Positions 35,254 to 50,149 of a stretch of DNA of 64,000 nt are shown in pieces (the stretch's first letter is position 1; the number at the start of each line of letters is the position of its first letter). The translations under genes were made by a program, and so were the position numbers. The DNA comes from Lithospermum erythrorhizon. Lineage: Eukaryota > Streptophyta > Magnoliopsida > Boraginales > Boraginaceae. The stretch is taken from contig JADFUC010001925.1 of the NCBI GenBank assembly GCA_019722365.1, positions 248,001 through 312,000 on the forward strand, written 5' to 3'. The notes beneath the pieces are model-generated. The model did not search any database. It worked only from the letters and a program-made list of their open reading frames with translations, and was not told where the DNA came from.

Positions 35254-37345
35254 TCGGGCAGATGACATTTGGATCCTTAACTTTATCATCAATGTCAATT
35301 ATATCTCCAAACTTTTCAAAATACCACAATAAATCATTGATCTAATATTAACTTAAACATTTATCCTTATAGCCTTATATATTAAGCCATACAAGGGCCC
35401 TACTCAACTTCTTTCACATCCCTGATCTATAATAACTCCCACCATTTTTTATTAAGTTTCATTATTTTAATTGGTATAACATCTTTTAAAACTATATATT
35501 ATTTTTTTGCTCTCATTATTTTCTTATCTCTCATTAATTATGAACTTTCATAATTATTAAGTATTTTGTAATAATTTATTTAAATGATTCTTAACTGTAA
35601 TTTTTTTAACTATTTTATTTTTCAATAATCATTATTTTTGAACTCCTCATTAGTTGTGATTTTTTATACGTATTGAACCTTTTAAAATTATTTTTATCTA
35701 TTTTATTAACTCTAAAGTTAATTTTAAATGCCATTACTTTTAATTATATTTGAAGTTTAATTATTATAACAACTTTTAAAACTACATATCATTTTTTCTC
35801 TCTCTCTTTATTTTCTTGTCTCTAATTAATTATGTATTTTCTTAATTATAATTATGCATTTTCTTAATTATTAGGTGTTTTGTAATAATTTATTTAAATA
35901 ATTCTTAACTATAATTTTTTTACTATTTCATTTTTCAACAATCAGTTTTTTTAACTCCTCATTTGTGTGATCTTTCATAATTAATAATAGCTTATTTGTA
36001 AATAATTTTATGTGAAAGTAACTCTTATAATTAATATGTTTTTTGTAATTAGTTTCATATGGGAGGGACAATTTAGTCTTCACAAGAAATGGAATATAAA
36101 TATTTCCTTATGATTGTAGCTTTTAAGGAAAAAATATTTTTTAATCATATTATTTTATTTACTCTCATTATTTAATGCTCATGATTAATAGATTTTCTAG
36201 AGCTAACCATTATTTTAATAAGTATTGAAGTTCTAAAATTATTTTTATCTATTTTATCAACTCTTAAGTTAATTTTTAACTCCCATAATTTTTAATTATA
36301 TTTTAAGTTTTATTATTTTAATTGTTATGACGTATTTTAAAACTAGATATTATTATTTTTCTCTCATTATTTTCTAATCTCATATTAATTATGTATTTTC
36401 ATAATTATTAGGTGTTTTGTAATAATTTATTTAAATAATTGTTAACTATTTTATTTTTCAACTATCACTATTTCTTTAAGTCCTTATTAGTTGTGATTTT
36501 TAATAAGTATTGAACCTTTGAAAATTATTTTTACCTATTTTATTAACTCTAAATTTAATTTTTAATTATATTTTAAGTTTAATTATTTTAATTGTTGTAA
36601 CATCTTCTAACTATGTATCATTTTTTTTCTCTCGTTATTTTCTTATCTTTCATTAGTTACGATTTTTCATAACTATTAGGTATTTTATAATAGTTTATTT
36701 AAATGATTCTTAGTTATAATATTTTTTTAACTATTTTATTTTTCAACAATCACTATTTTTTTAACTCCTCATTAGTTGTGATTTTTTTAATTAATAATAA
36801 ATTCTTTGTAAATAGTATTATGGAAAATAACGTAACTCATAATTAAAATGTGTTTTGTAATTAATTTCATATGGGATAGACAATTTAGTCTTCACAAAAA
36901 ATAAAAGAAATAACAAACCATATTTATACATTTAGAAGGAATATATATATATATATAGATTCTATTAGCAGTTGGTACTTAATGTCACGACTACACTATA
37001 TGTGAATATGCTCTCTAGCCTATATTCAGTTAGATGTCAAATTAATATAAATAGGAGAAGAATGTTGGGGATCGAGTCAAGTTGGACTTCTCGATTCCTT
37101 TAACGTATATCTTTATCTTTAAAAATTAATATTTAAGTAATTTTGTTAAATGAATATGTAACGAAGATCCAAAATTATTCCCATCAAATAAATTAATATT
37201 ATATGATTACTAACAAAAACATAAAATACACGAAGAAATGTTGAACTTCATCAATGGTCTTGGCATGTTACTCTTTTGAAAGATACCAAGAATAAAATGG
37301 TGTCCTATAGTTTATAGTTTCATATTCAACTTTACTAATCCAAGA

Positions 37346-37712
37346 TACATGAATTATACAACTCACAACAATAAATAATTGAAGGTAAAAAACCTCAATA
37401 TTTATCCACATCAATTAACAATTGACAAATGCTCTTTACGTTTCACAATATATGATTATTTAGGAAAAAATTATATTTTTATAATATTTAATTATTTATA
37501 ATTTCAATATAGTTTTTTACAATTTCAATGTAGATTTTTACAATTTCTATTAAATCAGTTTTATCTAAATAATAATTTATTATGAAAAAGAGGAATTAAT
37601 TCCTAATTACATTTTAATGAAGATAATTGAATAATAGGCAATAATATGACAGTTTAGGATCCCACATCGTACTGTATTGAGGGGAAATGATTGTTTTCTA
37701 TGCTCCATTCTT
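37346..37712. other. AT-rich intergenic DNA
   Basis: No gene. An ATCCCACATCG motif at about 37,660 resembles a plant snRNA upstream element, but no snRNA follows at the expected distance. Confidence 0.4.
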
Positions 37713-38577
37713 AGACCATCTCCATTTGCTACTTTTTAGAGGTAAAATCTACTTTTTGCAACTCCAATAACTACCTTTCTCTATGTTATTATTTTTTGAT
37801 AAAGTTTTTTAAATTCATTTTTTTTTTTTGACAAATGCTTGATGTGGCGTAGAAATAGCCGCTTTGATGACATTGCGCTTAATAATGTAGTCGCAAACCG
37901 CTTGGGAGTTTTGGGGTGTACAAAAAAATAGCCGTTTAGGGTATTTCATTATAAATAGCCACCAACATTAATACATTTCAACATCAAATGTGTTAGATAG
38001 ATCTCCGGTCTTCGACGATATTGAGTCGGGTGAAGCACCACATGTGAACTATACCGTGGTGGTCAAGCCAATATAATTTGGCATTATCTTGCTAACGGAA
38101 TCTATCCGAATGCCCGTGTTTTGTTCAATCACTGATACCCCCCCCAAGGTAGAAAAAAGGCGGTTGTGTTTGTAAAAACGACAAGAATCATGTCGAAATG
38201 ATGTAGAACGTGCATTCGGGGTACTCCAAGCTAGATTCGCGATCATTCGCCAACCAGCTAGAATGTGGGATTTGAAGGACTTATAAAAAATAATGCGTGC
38301 ATGCATCATTTTACACAATATGATAGTGGAGGATGAACGAGATACATATTATCGAAATTTGGGGAACGTAGATTTTGAACCTTCAAACTCTGCTAGCTCT
38401 AGTTCATCTTTCGATTATCATACACAAACGTTGCCCGAATTTGAAGTACATGTTCAAGGTAGGTCTGAATCTGACATCCATACTAGATCCGAACTCCGTG
38501 ATAGGGCCAAACATATTCAATTGAAGGAGGATCTTGTGGAGCACATTTGGCAAAAATTTGGCACAACCCAAAATTAG
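37713..38577 (+). pseudogene. PIF/Harbinger element relic keeping the transposase C-terminal part
   Basis: After TTA at about 37,710, the sequence opens GACCATCTCCATTTGCTA, in the style of Harbinger ends, followed by a promoter-like GTATTTCATTATAAATAGCC. Transposase homology starts at about 37,990 with RSPVFDDIESGEAPHVNYTV. It passes through broken frames to ERAFGVLQARFAIIRQPARM (near 38,210), then MRACIILHNMIVEDERDTYY, and ends in a 94-residue clean C-terminus that stops at 38,575-38,577. The N-terminal two thirds, with most catalytic residues, are deleted, so it is dead. Confidence 0.82.
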
Positions 38578-39690
38578 ATTTCAAATTGTCCTTACTTTTA
38601 GCAACGTTTTTAGTGTATTTTGTACGTTTTAATAATTTATGTATGCTTGTTTTACCTTCTTTAATAAAATCATGTGTTGTTTTTTATTATTGCATAAATA
38701 TATAAATAAATTATTTAATTAATTATTAATAAATTATTAAAATAATTTTTTTTAATTATTATGTATCGGCTTAATTGATTATTATCATATGTGAAATACA
38801 AAAGTAGAATTAATATTTAATATGTAAGATAATGTTAATGACGTATCTAAAGTTATAAAATCAAAATATTATTTAAAAAAACCAGAGTTATCGGACATGA
38901 AAGTTTCAATATATTTAACGATGATGGGACAAGATAATGTAGAAGGATGTTTTTAATTTTGGAAAAGTGAGTATTGACGATGTTCTTACACCATTCCCGG
39001 TCCACTCCACAATATTAAAAAATTAACCACGTCTCATCCTATGGTTTTTTTATCCAACTTTATTTAACACTATTTTGTACTCCGTATTTGTATTTGTTGG
39101 TTATTATTTTGAGAAACAAATTTTTAACATTATTTCAAGTTCTATAAATAGAAACCAACTATATTGCATTTGAACATCAATTTTTTATTATATTTTAATT
39201 AAAATTTAATAAAAATATCCTTAATGATAATTTAATTATTATTGTCGAATTATAAATATTAAATTATATAGGGAGGGGTAGGTTGAATTTTTATTTTTTG
39301 GTTATTATTTTGAACATCAATTTTTTAACATATTTCAAGTTTTATAAATAGAGATTAATTTTATTGCATTTAAAAATCAATTTTTTCATTATATTTTAAT
39401 TAAAATTTAATAAAATAATTTAATGATAATTTAAATATTATTTCTACTAATTATAAATATAAATTATATAGAGGTAGGTTGAATTGTTTGTTTTTTAATT
39501 TAAATATTAAATTTATAATTAGTAAATAATTTAAAATATATGTTGGTGATGTATAGGAAAGATAAAAGTGAATTCTTGTTTGAAATATTTATTGTTGTAA
39601 AATGTAAAAATTATTAAAAGTATTTAATGATCTGAAGAAAGAATAATTTGTCGTGACATTAAATATTTGAATTTTGAAAAATCTATTGTT
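38578..39690. other. AT-rich intergenic DNA with a ~200-bp tandem duplication
   Basis: Units at about 39,092-39,290 and 39,297-39,487 share TTATTTTGA-AA-CAA-TTTTTAACAT, TTTCAAGTT-TATAAATAGA and TTAATTAAAATTTAATAAAA. Each ends in a copy of GG-TAGGTTGAATT, the reverse complement of the AACCTACC-containing PAL promoter core. No gene is seen. Confidence 0.65.
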
Positions 39691-40160
39691 ATTGTTATGT
39701 AATGCCCACTTTTAACATCACCGACCACAATATTTCACCATAATCATCCAACCAAGCCGTCAAACATATTCCAAATCAATCGTGTACAATAGCATTCATC
39801 CAACCACATTTTAACGTTGCTACCAGCCTAGCACCATCCCGACATTTCATTATTCTCACCTACCATTTATTTTAATATTATCAGTTATCTTCATTAAATA
39901 ATTATAAAAAAAAAAAACTTCATTACATAATTAAAAACCAAACAAATTCAACCTACCCCTCCCTATATAACCTCCCATATTAATTCGATCACACCTCAAG
40001 AACTTGCCAATACTTCAACACGTATAGTCCTCTCTACATTCTCTACATTTTATTTGCCTCTCTTTATTTGTCACATATCTTAGTGAACATTTCTTCTTGG
40101 TTTATTTTTCTTTCTTGGATCAAGAGAACTACCAACCTACCATAAACATATAATAATATA
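39691..40160 (+). promoter_or_regulatory. PAL promoter and 5' leader with AC (MYB-binding) elements
   Basis: ACCTACC (AC-I type) occurs at 39,858-39,864 and 39,951-39,957. A TATATAA box lies at 39,964-39,970, placing the start of transcription near 39,995-40,000. The leader contains overlapping ACCAACC and ACCTACC at 40,131-40,141, just before the ATG. AC elements are the known R2R3-MYB sites that drive phenylpropanoid genes in vascular and stressed tissue. The block has at least three relatives in the window (34.9 kb, and two inverted at 26.1-26.7 kb). Confidence 0.75.
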
Positions 40161-43135
40161 ATGGAAACCATAATGGAAAATGGAAATGGAAAAACTATGG
40201 AGTTTTGCATGAAAGATCCATTGAACTGGGAAATGGCAGCTGAGTCAATGAAAGGGAGCCACCTAGATGAAGTGAAAAACATGGTGGCTGAGTTCAGGAA
40301 ACCGGTGGTGCAGCTTGCTGGTAAGACGTTGACTATCGGTCAGGTGGCGGCGATCGCTGCCAGTGACGACGGAGTCACGGTGGAGCTGGATGAAGCCGCC
40401 AGGGAAGGTGTTAAGGCTAGTAGTGATTGGGTTATGGATAGTATGAATAAGGGAACGGATAGTTATGGTGTAACCACTGGATTCGGGGCTACCTCACATA
40501 GGAGGACTAAACAAGGGGGTGCCCTTCAAAAAGAACTTATAAGGTAAACAAATTTTAATCTATCATCTATAAATATATACGTAAATTTTATTTTGTGAAT
40601 ACTTATTAGGATCATTGACATTAGTTACTTCAACTTATTATCAAAATTGAAGAAATATAAATAGCTAGAGAGTTACAATCTAATCATGTGAACATTTAAG
40701 TACTCAAAATATTGAATAGCTAAAAGATGTTCAACTTTCTAAATTAGAGTTAAAAATAGTGTTATGTATATGTTTCATATTTCTTTATTGGAATTAAAAT
40801 AAGTACAACTTGGGTTTTGTACTTGGGGGGAATACTGCTTCAACGTGATTTCTAGATCTACATGGAAAAATGAAAACCTCTGTATTTAAATAATATTTTG
40901 ACTGTACTGTACTTATTTTCTTGATTTAGAGGAGATCTTATCTTTAAAGTAATTTAATTATTAATATACTCGAATGCTTAGTATGTTACTCCGTATTAAT
41001 TTATTTTCCAGGTTTTTACTCTTTAACTTTGAATTATTAAGACCCCGGTGCTTTTTATATTAAGTTAGAAAATTTACCATTGTGATCATTGGAACAATTG
41101 AATATGATTATATTTATAAAATAATTATATGCAATCACTAAAAGTCCATACATGCAAAACAAAGTGATCATGAGACAAATGATTGAATATAAGTATCAAT
41201 TTACTGGGATATAGGAATCAGTTTGACATATGTTATATGTATTCGCAATACTTGTGTAATTATTAGTTGTAAAATCTCATTTTTTGTTGAAATAAAGGAA
41301 TAAATTTCTGTTTATAGTCCTTTCAATTTGCTCAAATTATAGCAGATACAGAGTTATAGCAATAATTCTAACGAATATAAATTTAATTTTTTACCAGATT
41401 CTTGAATGCTGGAATATTTGGCAATGGAACAGAAAGTAGCCACACATTACCTCACTCAGCAACAAGAGCAGCCATGCTTGTTAGGATCAATACTCTGCTT
41501 CAAGGATATTCAGGCATCAGGTTTGAGATCCTGGAAGCCATTACAAAGTTCCTCAACACCAACATCACTCCATGCTTACCCCTCCGTGGCACAATCACCG
41601 CCTCGGGTGATCTCGTCCCCCTCTCCTACATTGCCGGACTACTAACCGGTCGCCCCAATTCCAAGGCCGTTGGACCTACCGGGGAGAAGCTCAACGCTGA
41701 AGAAGCGTTTCGTCTTGCTGGGATCAGCAGTGGCTTTTTCGAGTTGCAGCCCAAGGAAGGACTTGCCCTTGTCAATGGAACAGCTGTTGGTTCTGGAATG
41801 GCTTCTATGGTTCTTTATGAAGCCAACATTTTGGGAGTATTCTCTGAAGTGATTTCAGCTATTTTTGCTGAAGTGATGAATGGGAAGCCTGAATTCACTG
41901 ATCATTTGACACACAAATTGAAACACCATCCTGGTCAGATTGAGGCCGCTGCTATAATGGAACACATTTTGGATGGTAGTGGATATGTTAAGGCTGCTCA
42001 GAAGTTGCATGAGATGGATCCTGCAGCTTCCAAGATCAAGTATGTTTCTCCGTACCTCGCCTCAATGGCTCGGCCCTCAGATCGAAGTGATCCGTTCTGC
42101 TACAAAGATGATTGAGAGGGAAATCAACTCTGTAAACGACAACCCGTTGATTGATGTTTCGAGGAACAAGGCCTTACATGGAGGGAACTTCCAGGGTACA
42201 CCTATTGGAGTGGCCATGGACAATACTCGCCTAAGCACGCCTCAATTGGAAAGTTTGTTTGTCAATTTTCTGAATTGGCACGATTACGCTAACAATGGAT
42301 TGCCATCAAATCTTGGATTTGGCAGTAGAAACTAAGCTTGATTATGGCTCTGCGCGCTGAGATCGCCATGGCTTCATACTGTTCAGAACTTCAATTCTTG
42401 GCTAACCCTGTCACTAACCATGTCCAGAGTGCTGAGCAACACAATCAAGATGTCAACTCTTTGGGGTTAATCTCTTCAAGAAAGACAGCCGAGGCTGTCG
42501 ATATCTTGAAGCTCATGACTTCCTCATTCTTAGTAGCACTCTGCCAAGCTGTTGATTTGAGGCATATTGAGGAGAACGTGAGACTCGCAGTCAAGAACAC
42601 AGTCAGCCAGGTCGCTAAGCGGACACTAACCATGGGCGTTAATGGCGAGCTCCACCCCTCAAGATTCAGCGAAAAGGACTTGCTTCGCGTGGTTGATCGC
42701 GAGTATGTCTTTGCCTACGCAGACGACCCTTGCCTCGCCACCTACCCTTTGATGCAGAAGCTAAGAGAAGTTCTCGTTGGCCACGCCTTAGAAAACGGTG
42801 AAAACGAGAAGGATGTGAACACCTCAATCTTCCAAAAGATCGCCATTTTCGAAGATGAATTGAAGGCCATTCTACCTAAAGAGGTGGAGAATGCACGAGC
42901 CTCGGTCGAAAATGGAACTCCAGCAATCCCCAACAGGATTGAGGAATGCAGATCATACCCATTGTACAAGTTTGTGAGGGGAGAATTGGGAACTGAATTG
43001 TTGACTGGTGAGAAGGTGAGATCACCAGGTGAGGAATTGGACAAAGTATTCACTGCATTGTGTGAAGGGAAACTTGTTGATCCACTTTTGGCTTGTTTGG
43101 AGGCTTGGAACGGTGCTCCTCTTCCAATCTCTTAG
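40161..43135 (+). CDS. PAL: Phenylalanine ammonia-lyase (frame broken twice as read)
   Basis: Exon 1 is 40,161-40,543 and exon 2 is 41,398-43,135. The intron splits an Arg codon (AG|A) at the position conserved in plant PAL genes. The enzyme deaminates L-Phe to trans-cinnamate, the entry step of phenylpropanoid synthesis, as a cytosolic tetramer. The lid-loop Tyr (SYGVTTGFG, Tyr102) and the Ala-Ser-Gly triad that forms the MIO cofactor ([14 protein letters not shown], about 196-198) are intact. The C-terminal ~265 codons (42,338-43,135, ending APLPIS) are clean. Between them the frame shifts near 42,015-42,050, where MDP-x-QKPKQDRYALRTSPQW is expected, and again over 42,225-42,340, where the conserved IGKLMFAQFSELVND and RNPSLDYGFKG segments are scrambled. 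The shifts cancel and the summed exon length is 2,121 bases (707 codons), close to family length. It may be a pseudogene or an assembly artefact. The second in-frame ATG (40,173) is an alternative start. Confidence 0.93.
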
Positions 43136-45617
43136 TTTTACAAATAAATGTCCTGGACAATGAACAGTTTTGTGGACTATTATATGAATTTATTTTCCTT
43201 TTTTCTAATTACAAATTAGTTGCTCTGTTGATTTGTTTGTAACATGTCTTATACTGAGTATTATCTAATGGAATGACTAATAGCTTGTTTTATTTCACAA
43301 TTGTCCATTTCTATAAATTATTTGTCATTTTCCCTTAAATTATCCATGACAAAACAATAGCAGAAGATTCTCATTTATATATGAATTTTATTTTAACACT
43401 CGTACATTAAGTCTGATTCATTTAGCAAAGATATCAGTACTGACTCATTTAGCAAAGATATCAATCGGACCCGAGTTAATTATATGTTCATCAAAAGTCG
43501 AGACTTACTCCCTCAAATTTACATTAGTGTAATAATAATCTCCAAAATTTCAAAATTGACGTTGCATTTAATCATTATTTTATTCTATTAATGACAAGTA
43601 TGCGACTACCATTCCAATAATGTAAACTCAAGATTGGTTGTGCTTGACAACACCAATTTATGTATTCGGTCGAGTCCGGTCGTACAAGTAATATAATGAA
43701 TAAGAACGAGTATCGCCTCACAAATTCCAATATACTAAATACTAGGTCTTTTATTAATCCTTAATTAACTAATAATTAAATAGTAAATCTATCTAGACTA
43801 CTTACTGACTAAAACTTAAATTTAACTATACTAGCTAAATGCAAAAGTAGTGGATTGTACTTAATATTTTGAAGTACGCCGTGACATGATTTCACTGACG
43901 TTTATTCAATTTAACTAAGCATTTATTAGTTCATAACAGCATTCCTATACAATTGATATTACTGCTAACACCAATTAAGCCTCCTAAGAAACTAACTTAT
44001 TCTATGATACTAAAAATAGGAGATCTTTTAATAACTTATGCTTATTAAATTGCACATGGCATTACCTATATCTCTATGGTAAGTGAAACATGTTCATTTA
44101 ATCAAGTGACAACCTATTTAGCAATTAATCACTTATATGAACGAATTTAATATTGATATCAAGATATTAAATACTAATTACGCATAATAATCGAATTATG
44201 AAATCAGAAATAAATTAACTCCAAGAAAATCAAATCATCCCGATCCAACTACATCATGGTCCTCGACTAATAATAAAATTAGTTCATAATAAAAGACATA
44301 AATAAATACATGAAAATTAATGACATTCATCCTAACAATAAAAATATACCCTAATTAAAATTATTCGAACCAATTAAAGTAATCAACTCTAATCTCGCCT
44401 TTGGTGCACACACATGTAATTGATTTATCAATTTCTTCTTGCCAACTTTCAATGGTGCGCCAAAAGCTCCAACAAAGTTGATGACTTATTTTCCAGAATT
44501 GCAGATATCCATTTTTACTCTAACTTTCCTCTTTATAAAGCACATAACCTAATATCACGTCGAATCCCTATTCTCGATCATGACTCATATAACCTTTAGC
44601 TGATCACCATATCTTCAATTCCTGCGCCTCGATTCTTCACTTTTAACCGAGCACCGCTTAAACTCAAATAAAACTAAAACAAAGCGGCAAATTATATCGA
44701 TTAAGGTAAAATAACATCGCCTAATACGTAATTGTGCCTCAAAACACTATATTATAAACACTTATCGCTGCTAACCGCTTGTAACTTCGTGAGACTACCA
44801 TTATACTTATGCAAATTCTGAGTACTAAGCGTTGTCTATTTTCACATGTCAGAGACTATTTGTGCAATGATCTTAATAGCGCCTAGGTAAAGTTGACCAA
44901 ATAAAAATAACTATTAACAAAATATTCAAAGCTATTTTATAGTAAGAACAGCTAAATACCGGTATCAAAATTGCTAAACGCGGGTCTTACTAAATTGATT
45001 AGACTATTATGTCCTATTAGTAAAATTCGATAGGCCAATTAGCAATTTCATTAAATGTAAGATGTCACTAGTGATGTTATTAGGCTGTGAGAACCGAAAA
45101 TCCCTCGTTACTCCGCCTCAAGAAAAACCGTGGCCGATATCACCCTGGGTAGTGTTAATGTTTGTCCATAGAGTACTTCTTTATCCGACATACCGTAATT
45201 GAATCGGACCGATAACCCTATAATACACGAAAAATTTCCGCATATGACAAAATACCCAAATTTAGGACCTAATATTCAAAGCCGGACCAAAATACCCAAA
45301 TTCCGGACTGAAATATCGAATTGTTTTACTACCATGAGACCCATTCGAATGGACTGAAAAACCGACCGAGTATCCACGTTAGCAGTTTATCACTTGAAGT
45401 TCTGCTTCAATTTTTTTGATCCGATACCCGAACCGTTCAGTAATAGGTCCCGGTTCTTTTGGATCTCTATACCCGACCCGATAACACACATGACCATCAC
45501 TTATGCATAGAGTACATTAATCTTTTTTCTCCTAATTGCAAGAATAAAAACAATCACACATAAACAGGAATAAATATTGGATTGATTGATTCTGAAAAAA
45601 GGCAAGAAAGCATAAAA
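43136..45617. other. Intergenic, probable old repeat sequence
   Basis: The first ~150 bases are PAL 3' UTR. A 28-bp segment (ACTCATTTAGCAAAGATATCA type) is duplicated at 43,410-43,470. From about 43,660 to 44,900 the sequence is C/A-rich on the plus strand, unlike the AT-rich flanks. It looks like the non-coding part of an old retroelement, but it has no coding or LTR signature I can defend. No gene is seen. Confidence 0.4.
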
Positions 45618-48850
<3,233 letters not shown>

Positions 48851-49702
48851 TCAATTCCCATTATATGTATCCATTTGGAACTCCAGATAGCTTTATTTTC
48901 TTCTGCTTTTGTCGAAAGATGCATTCATAATTTTTTTTGTGATAGCTTCCTTCAATGGAGATCACATCACATTGGTAACTTACAAGAGGCTTGTACTCTA
49001 TTCAAATAAATGAGATCTGTGGTTTTGACTTCTGCTAATTTTCGTAGAAGTGTTTTTGTGTTTTCCTGTCGATATCACTGGTTTTCCGCATACAATGACC
49101 AATTACTTCCATATGCTGCTAGATATCAGAAGATTGATTGAATGGCTTATCTTGTTAGTTACTGCCATCTATATTAACAGCGCGCTCCTGTATACTTGAA
49201 TACTCAATAATGAAAAAATAACATGATTCTGCAAATTAACTGAGTTTTTCTTTCTTGAATATCTAACTGAATTTCAATTCTTTATAACGTACCCTTTTTT
49301 GAGTAATACAAATGAAAAGTGTCAGTATTAGGCACTGAAATCTCTTCAGTAAACTATGTGGCTCTGTCATAACATGTTGTACTCGGTGTATCTATTATTT
49401 GGACAATTTGGGAGCAAAATAGTACATCCAACTAGTTCAGGTTTCGAAATAAATATTTGATTGTGTAATAGAAAAACAATTTTGTTTATCACTTGGTCAG
49501 TTCATATATGTTCAAGTATTTTCAGTTATGTTGAGCTTGGAAAGCTATATGTTCAAAGAGTGCACGAGAAATGAATAAAAAGCATAAGTGAAACACAAAA
49601 TAAGCAAGAGCTAAAAGTTAAAAGGCATTTGTGGATCGAATTATGTTGGAATTCGTTAGATACTAAGAGGATACATTACATTACAATTAAGGATGAGATG
49701 GG
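48851..49702. other. Convergent intergenic spacer
   Basis: It holds the 3' UTR of the IDH gene (AATAAATGAG near 49,006 could be a poly(A) signal) and the 3' UTR of the minus-strand SAUR gene. No other gene is visible. Confidence 0.5.
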
Positions 49703-50149
49703 TTATATATGCTTATAGCTACTTGATTGTAGGATGAAAAATGATTGTTGCTGCCTTTGTAAATGGATTATCAGAGGCAGGTGAAGGCTCTTCGATTTCG
49801 CGAGGACTGGGCACACTGAATGACGTTGAGAAACAAAACAAATACAAGAGATGCAGAGTTTTGAGCATGCAGGTAAGTCATACACATCATGAGCTTCATC
49901 CAATAATGCCTTAACCAAAGGATGCTCAAGTAAGTTCAATTTGATCACAAACCTCTTGTGGCATTCACCTACATAGATTACCACATGACCCTTCGGGACA
50001 TCTTTCGGAATGCTCCTCTCTTCATTAGTCGAAGAGGAGAAGCACCATCGACAGCAATCATCACATTCTGCAGAAGGTGCGTTCCCGCTGCCCTCTTTTT
50101 GCTTCTTGTTTGTGCATCCCCATGCAAGTTTTCCTTTTGTAAACTTCAT
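49703..50149 (-). CDS. SAUR family protein (C-terminus frameshifted)
   Basis: A single exon, as usual for SAUR genes. The product reads MKFTKGKLAW, a basic/Cys-rich head, then the SAUR core from about residue 47: IPKDVPKGHVVIYVGE, HKRFVIKLNLLEHPLVKALL, DVYDLPACSKLCI. SAUR proteins restrain PP2C.D phosphatases at the plasma membrane and promote acid growth; many are auxin-induced. After SKLCISC (residue ~102) the frame departs from the family. The expected FLNVIQCA-type ending is present in another frame about 20 bases on, with its own stop at 49,771-49,773. The annotated frame runs on to 49,703 and gives 148 residues with an unrelated tail. One small indel near 49,840-49,850 explains this. 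It could be a real truncation or a sequence error. Confidence 0.85.
   Translation of the reverse strand: MKFTKGKLAWGCTNKKQKEGSGNAPSAECDDCCRWCFSSSTNEERSIPKDVPKGHVVIYVGECHKRFVIKLNLLEHPLVKALLDEAHDVYDLPACSKLCISCICFVSQRHSVCPVLAKSKSLHLPLIIHLQRQQQSFFILQSSSYKHI

Larger units (their letters stand above)
32300..37345. repeat. Duplicated AT-rich block, interrupted by MITEs and a PAL-promoter-like block
   Basis: A block with the order TTAACTATTTTATTTTTCA, TTGTGATTTTT-ATTAATAATA and AATTTAGTCTTCACAA-A occurs near 32,690-32,920, 35,890-36,090 and 36,710-36,950, with partial copies near 35,570 and 36,410. A second segment, 34,530-34,930, recurs at 36,970-37,345 (shared CGATTCCTTTAACGT or GAATTCCTTTAACGT, TATGTAACGAAGATCCAAA, TAACAAAAACATAAAATACAC and GGCGTCCTATAGTTTAT or GGTGTCCTATAGTTTAT). 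Together these mark a tandem duplication of at least 1 kb, with the left copy split by MITEs at 32.92-34.52 kb. No coding sequence is present. Confidence 0.7.

Noticed and set aside
37655..37670. ATCCCACATCG motif resembling the plant snRNA upstream element
   Set aside because: No TATA at the expected spacing and no U-snRNA sequence downstream. A chance or LTR-derived match.
42445..43053. Minus-strand open frames over PAL exon 2
   Set aside because: Antisense shadows of the conserved PAL coding sequence.
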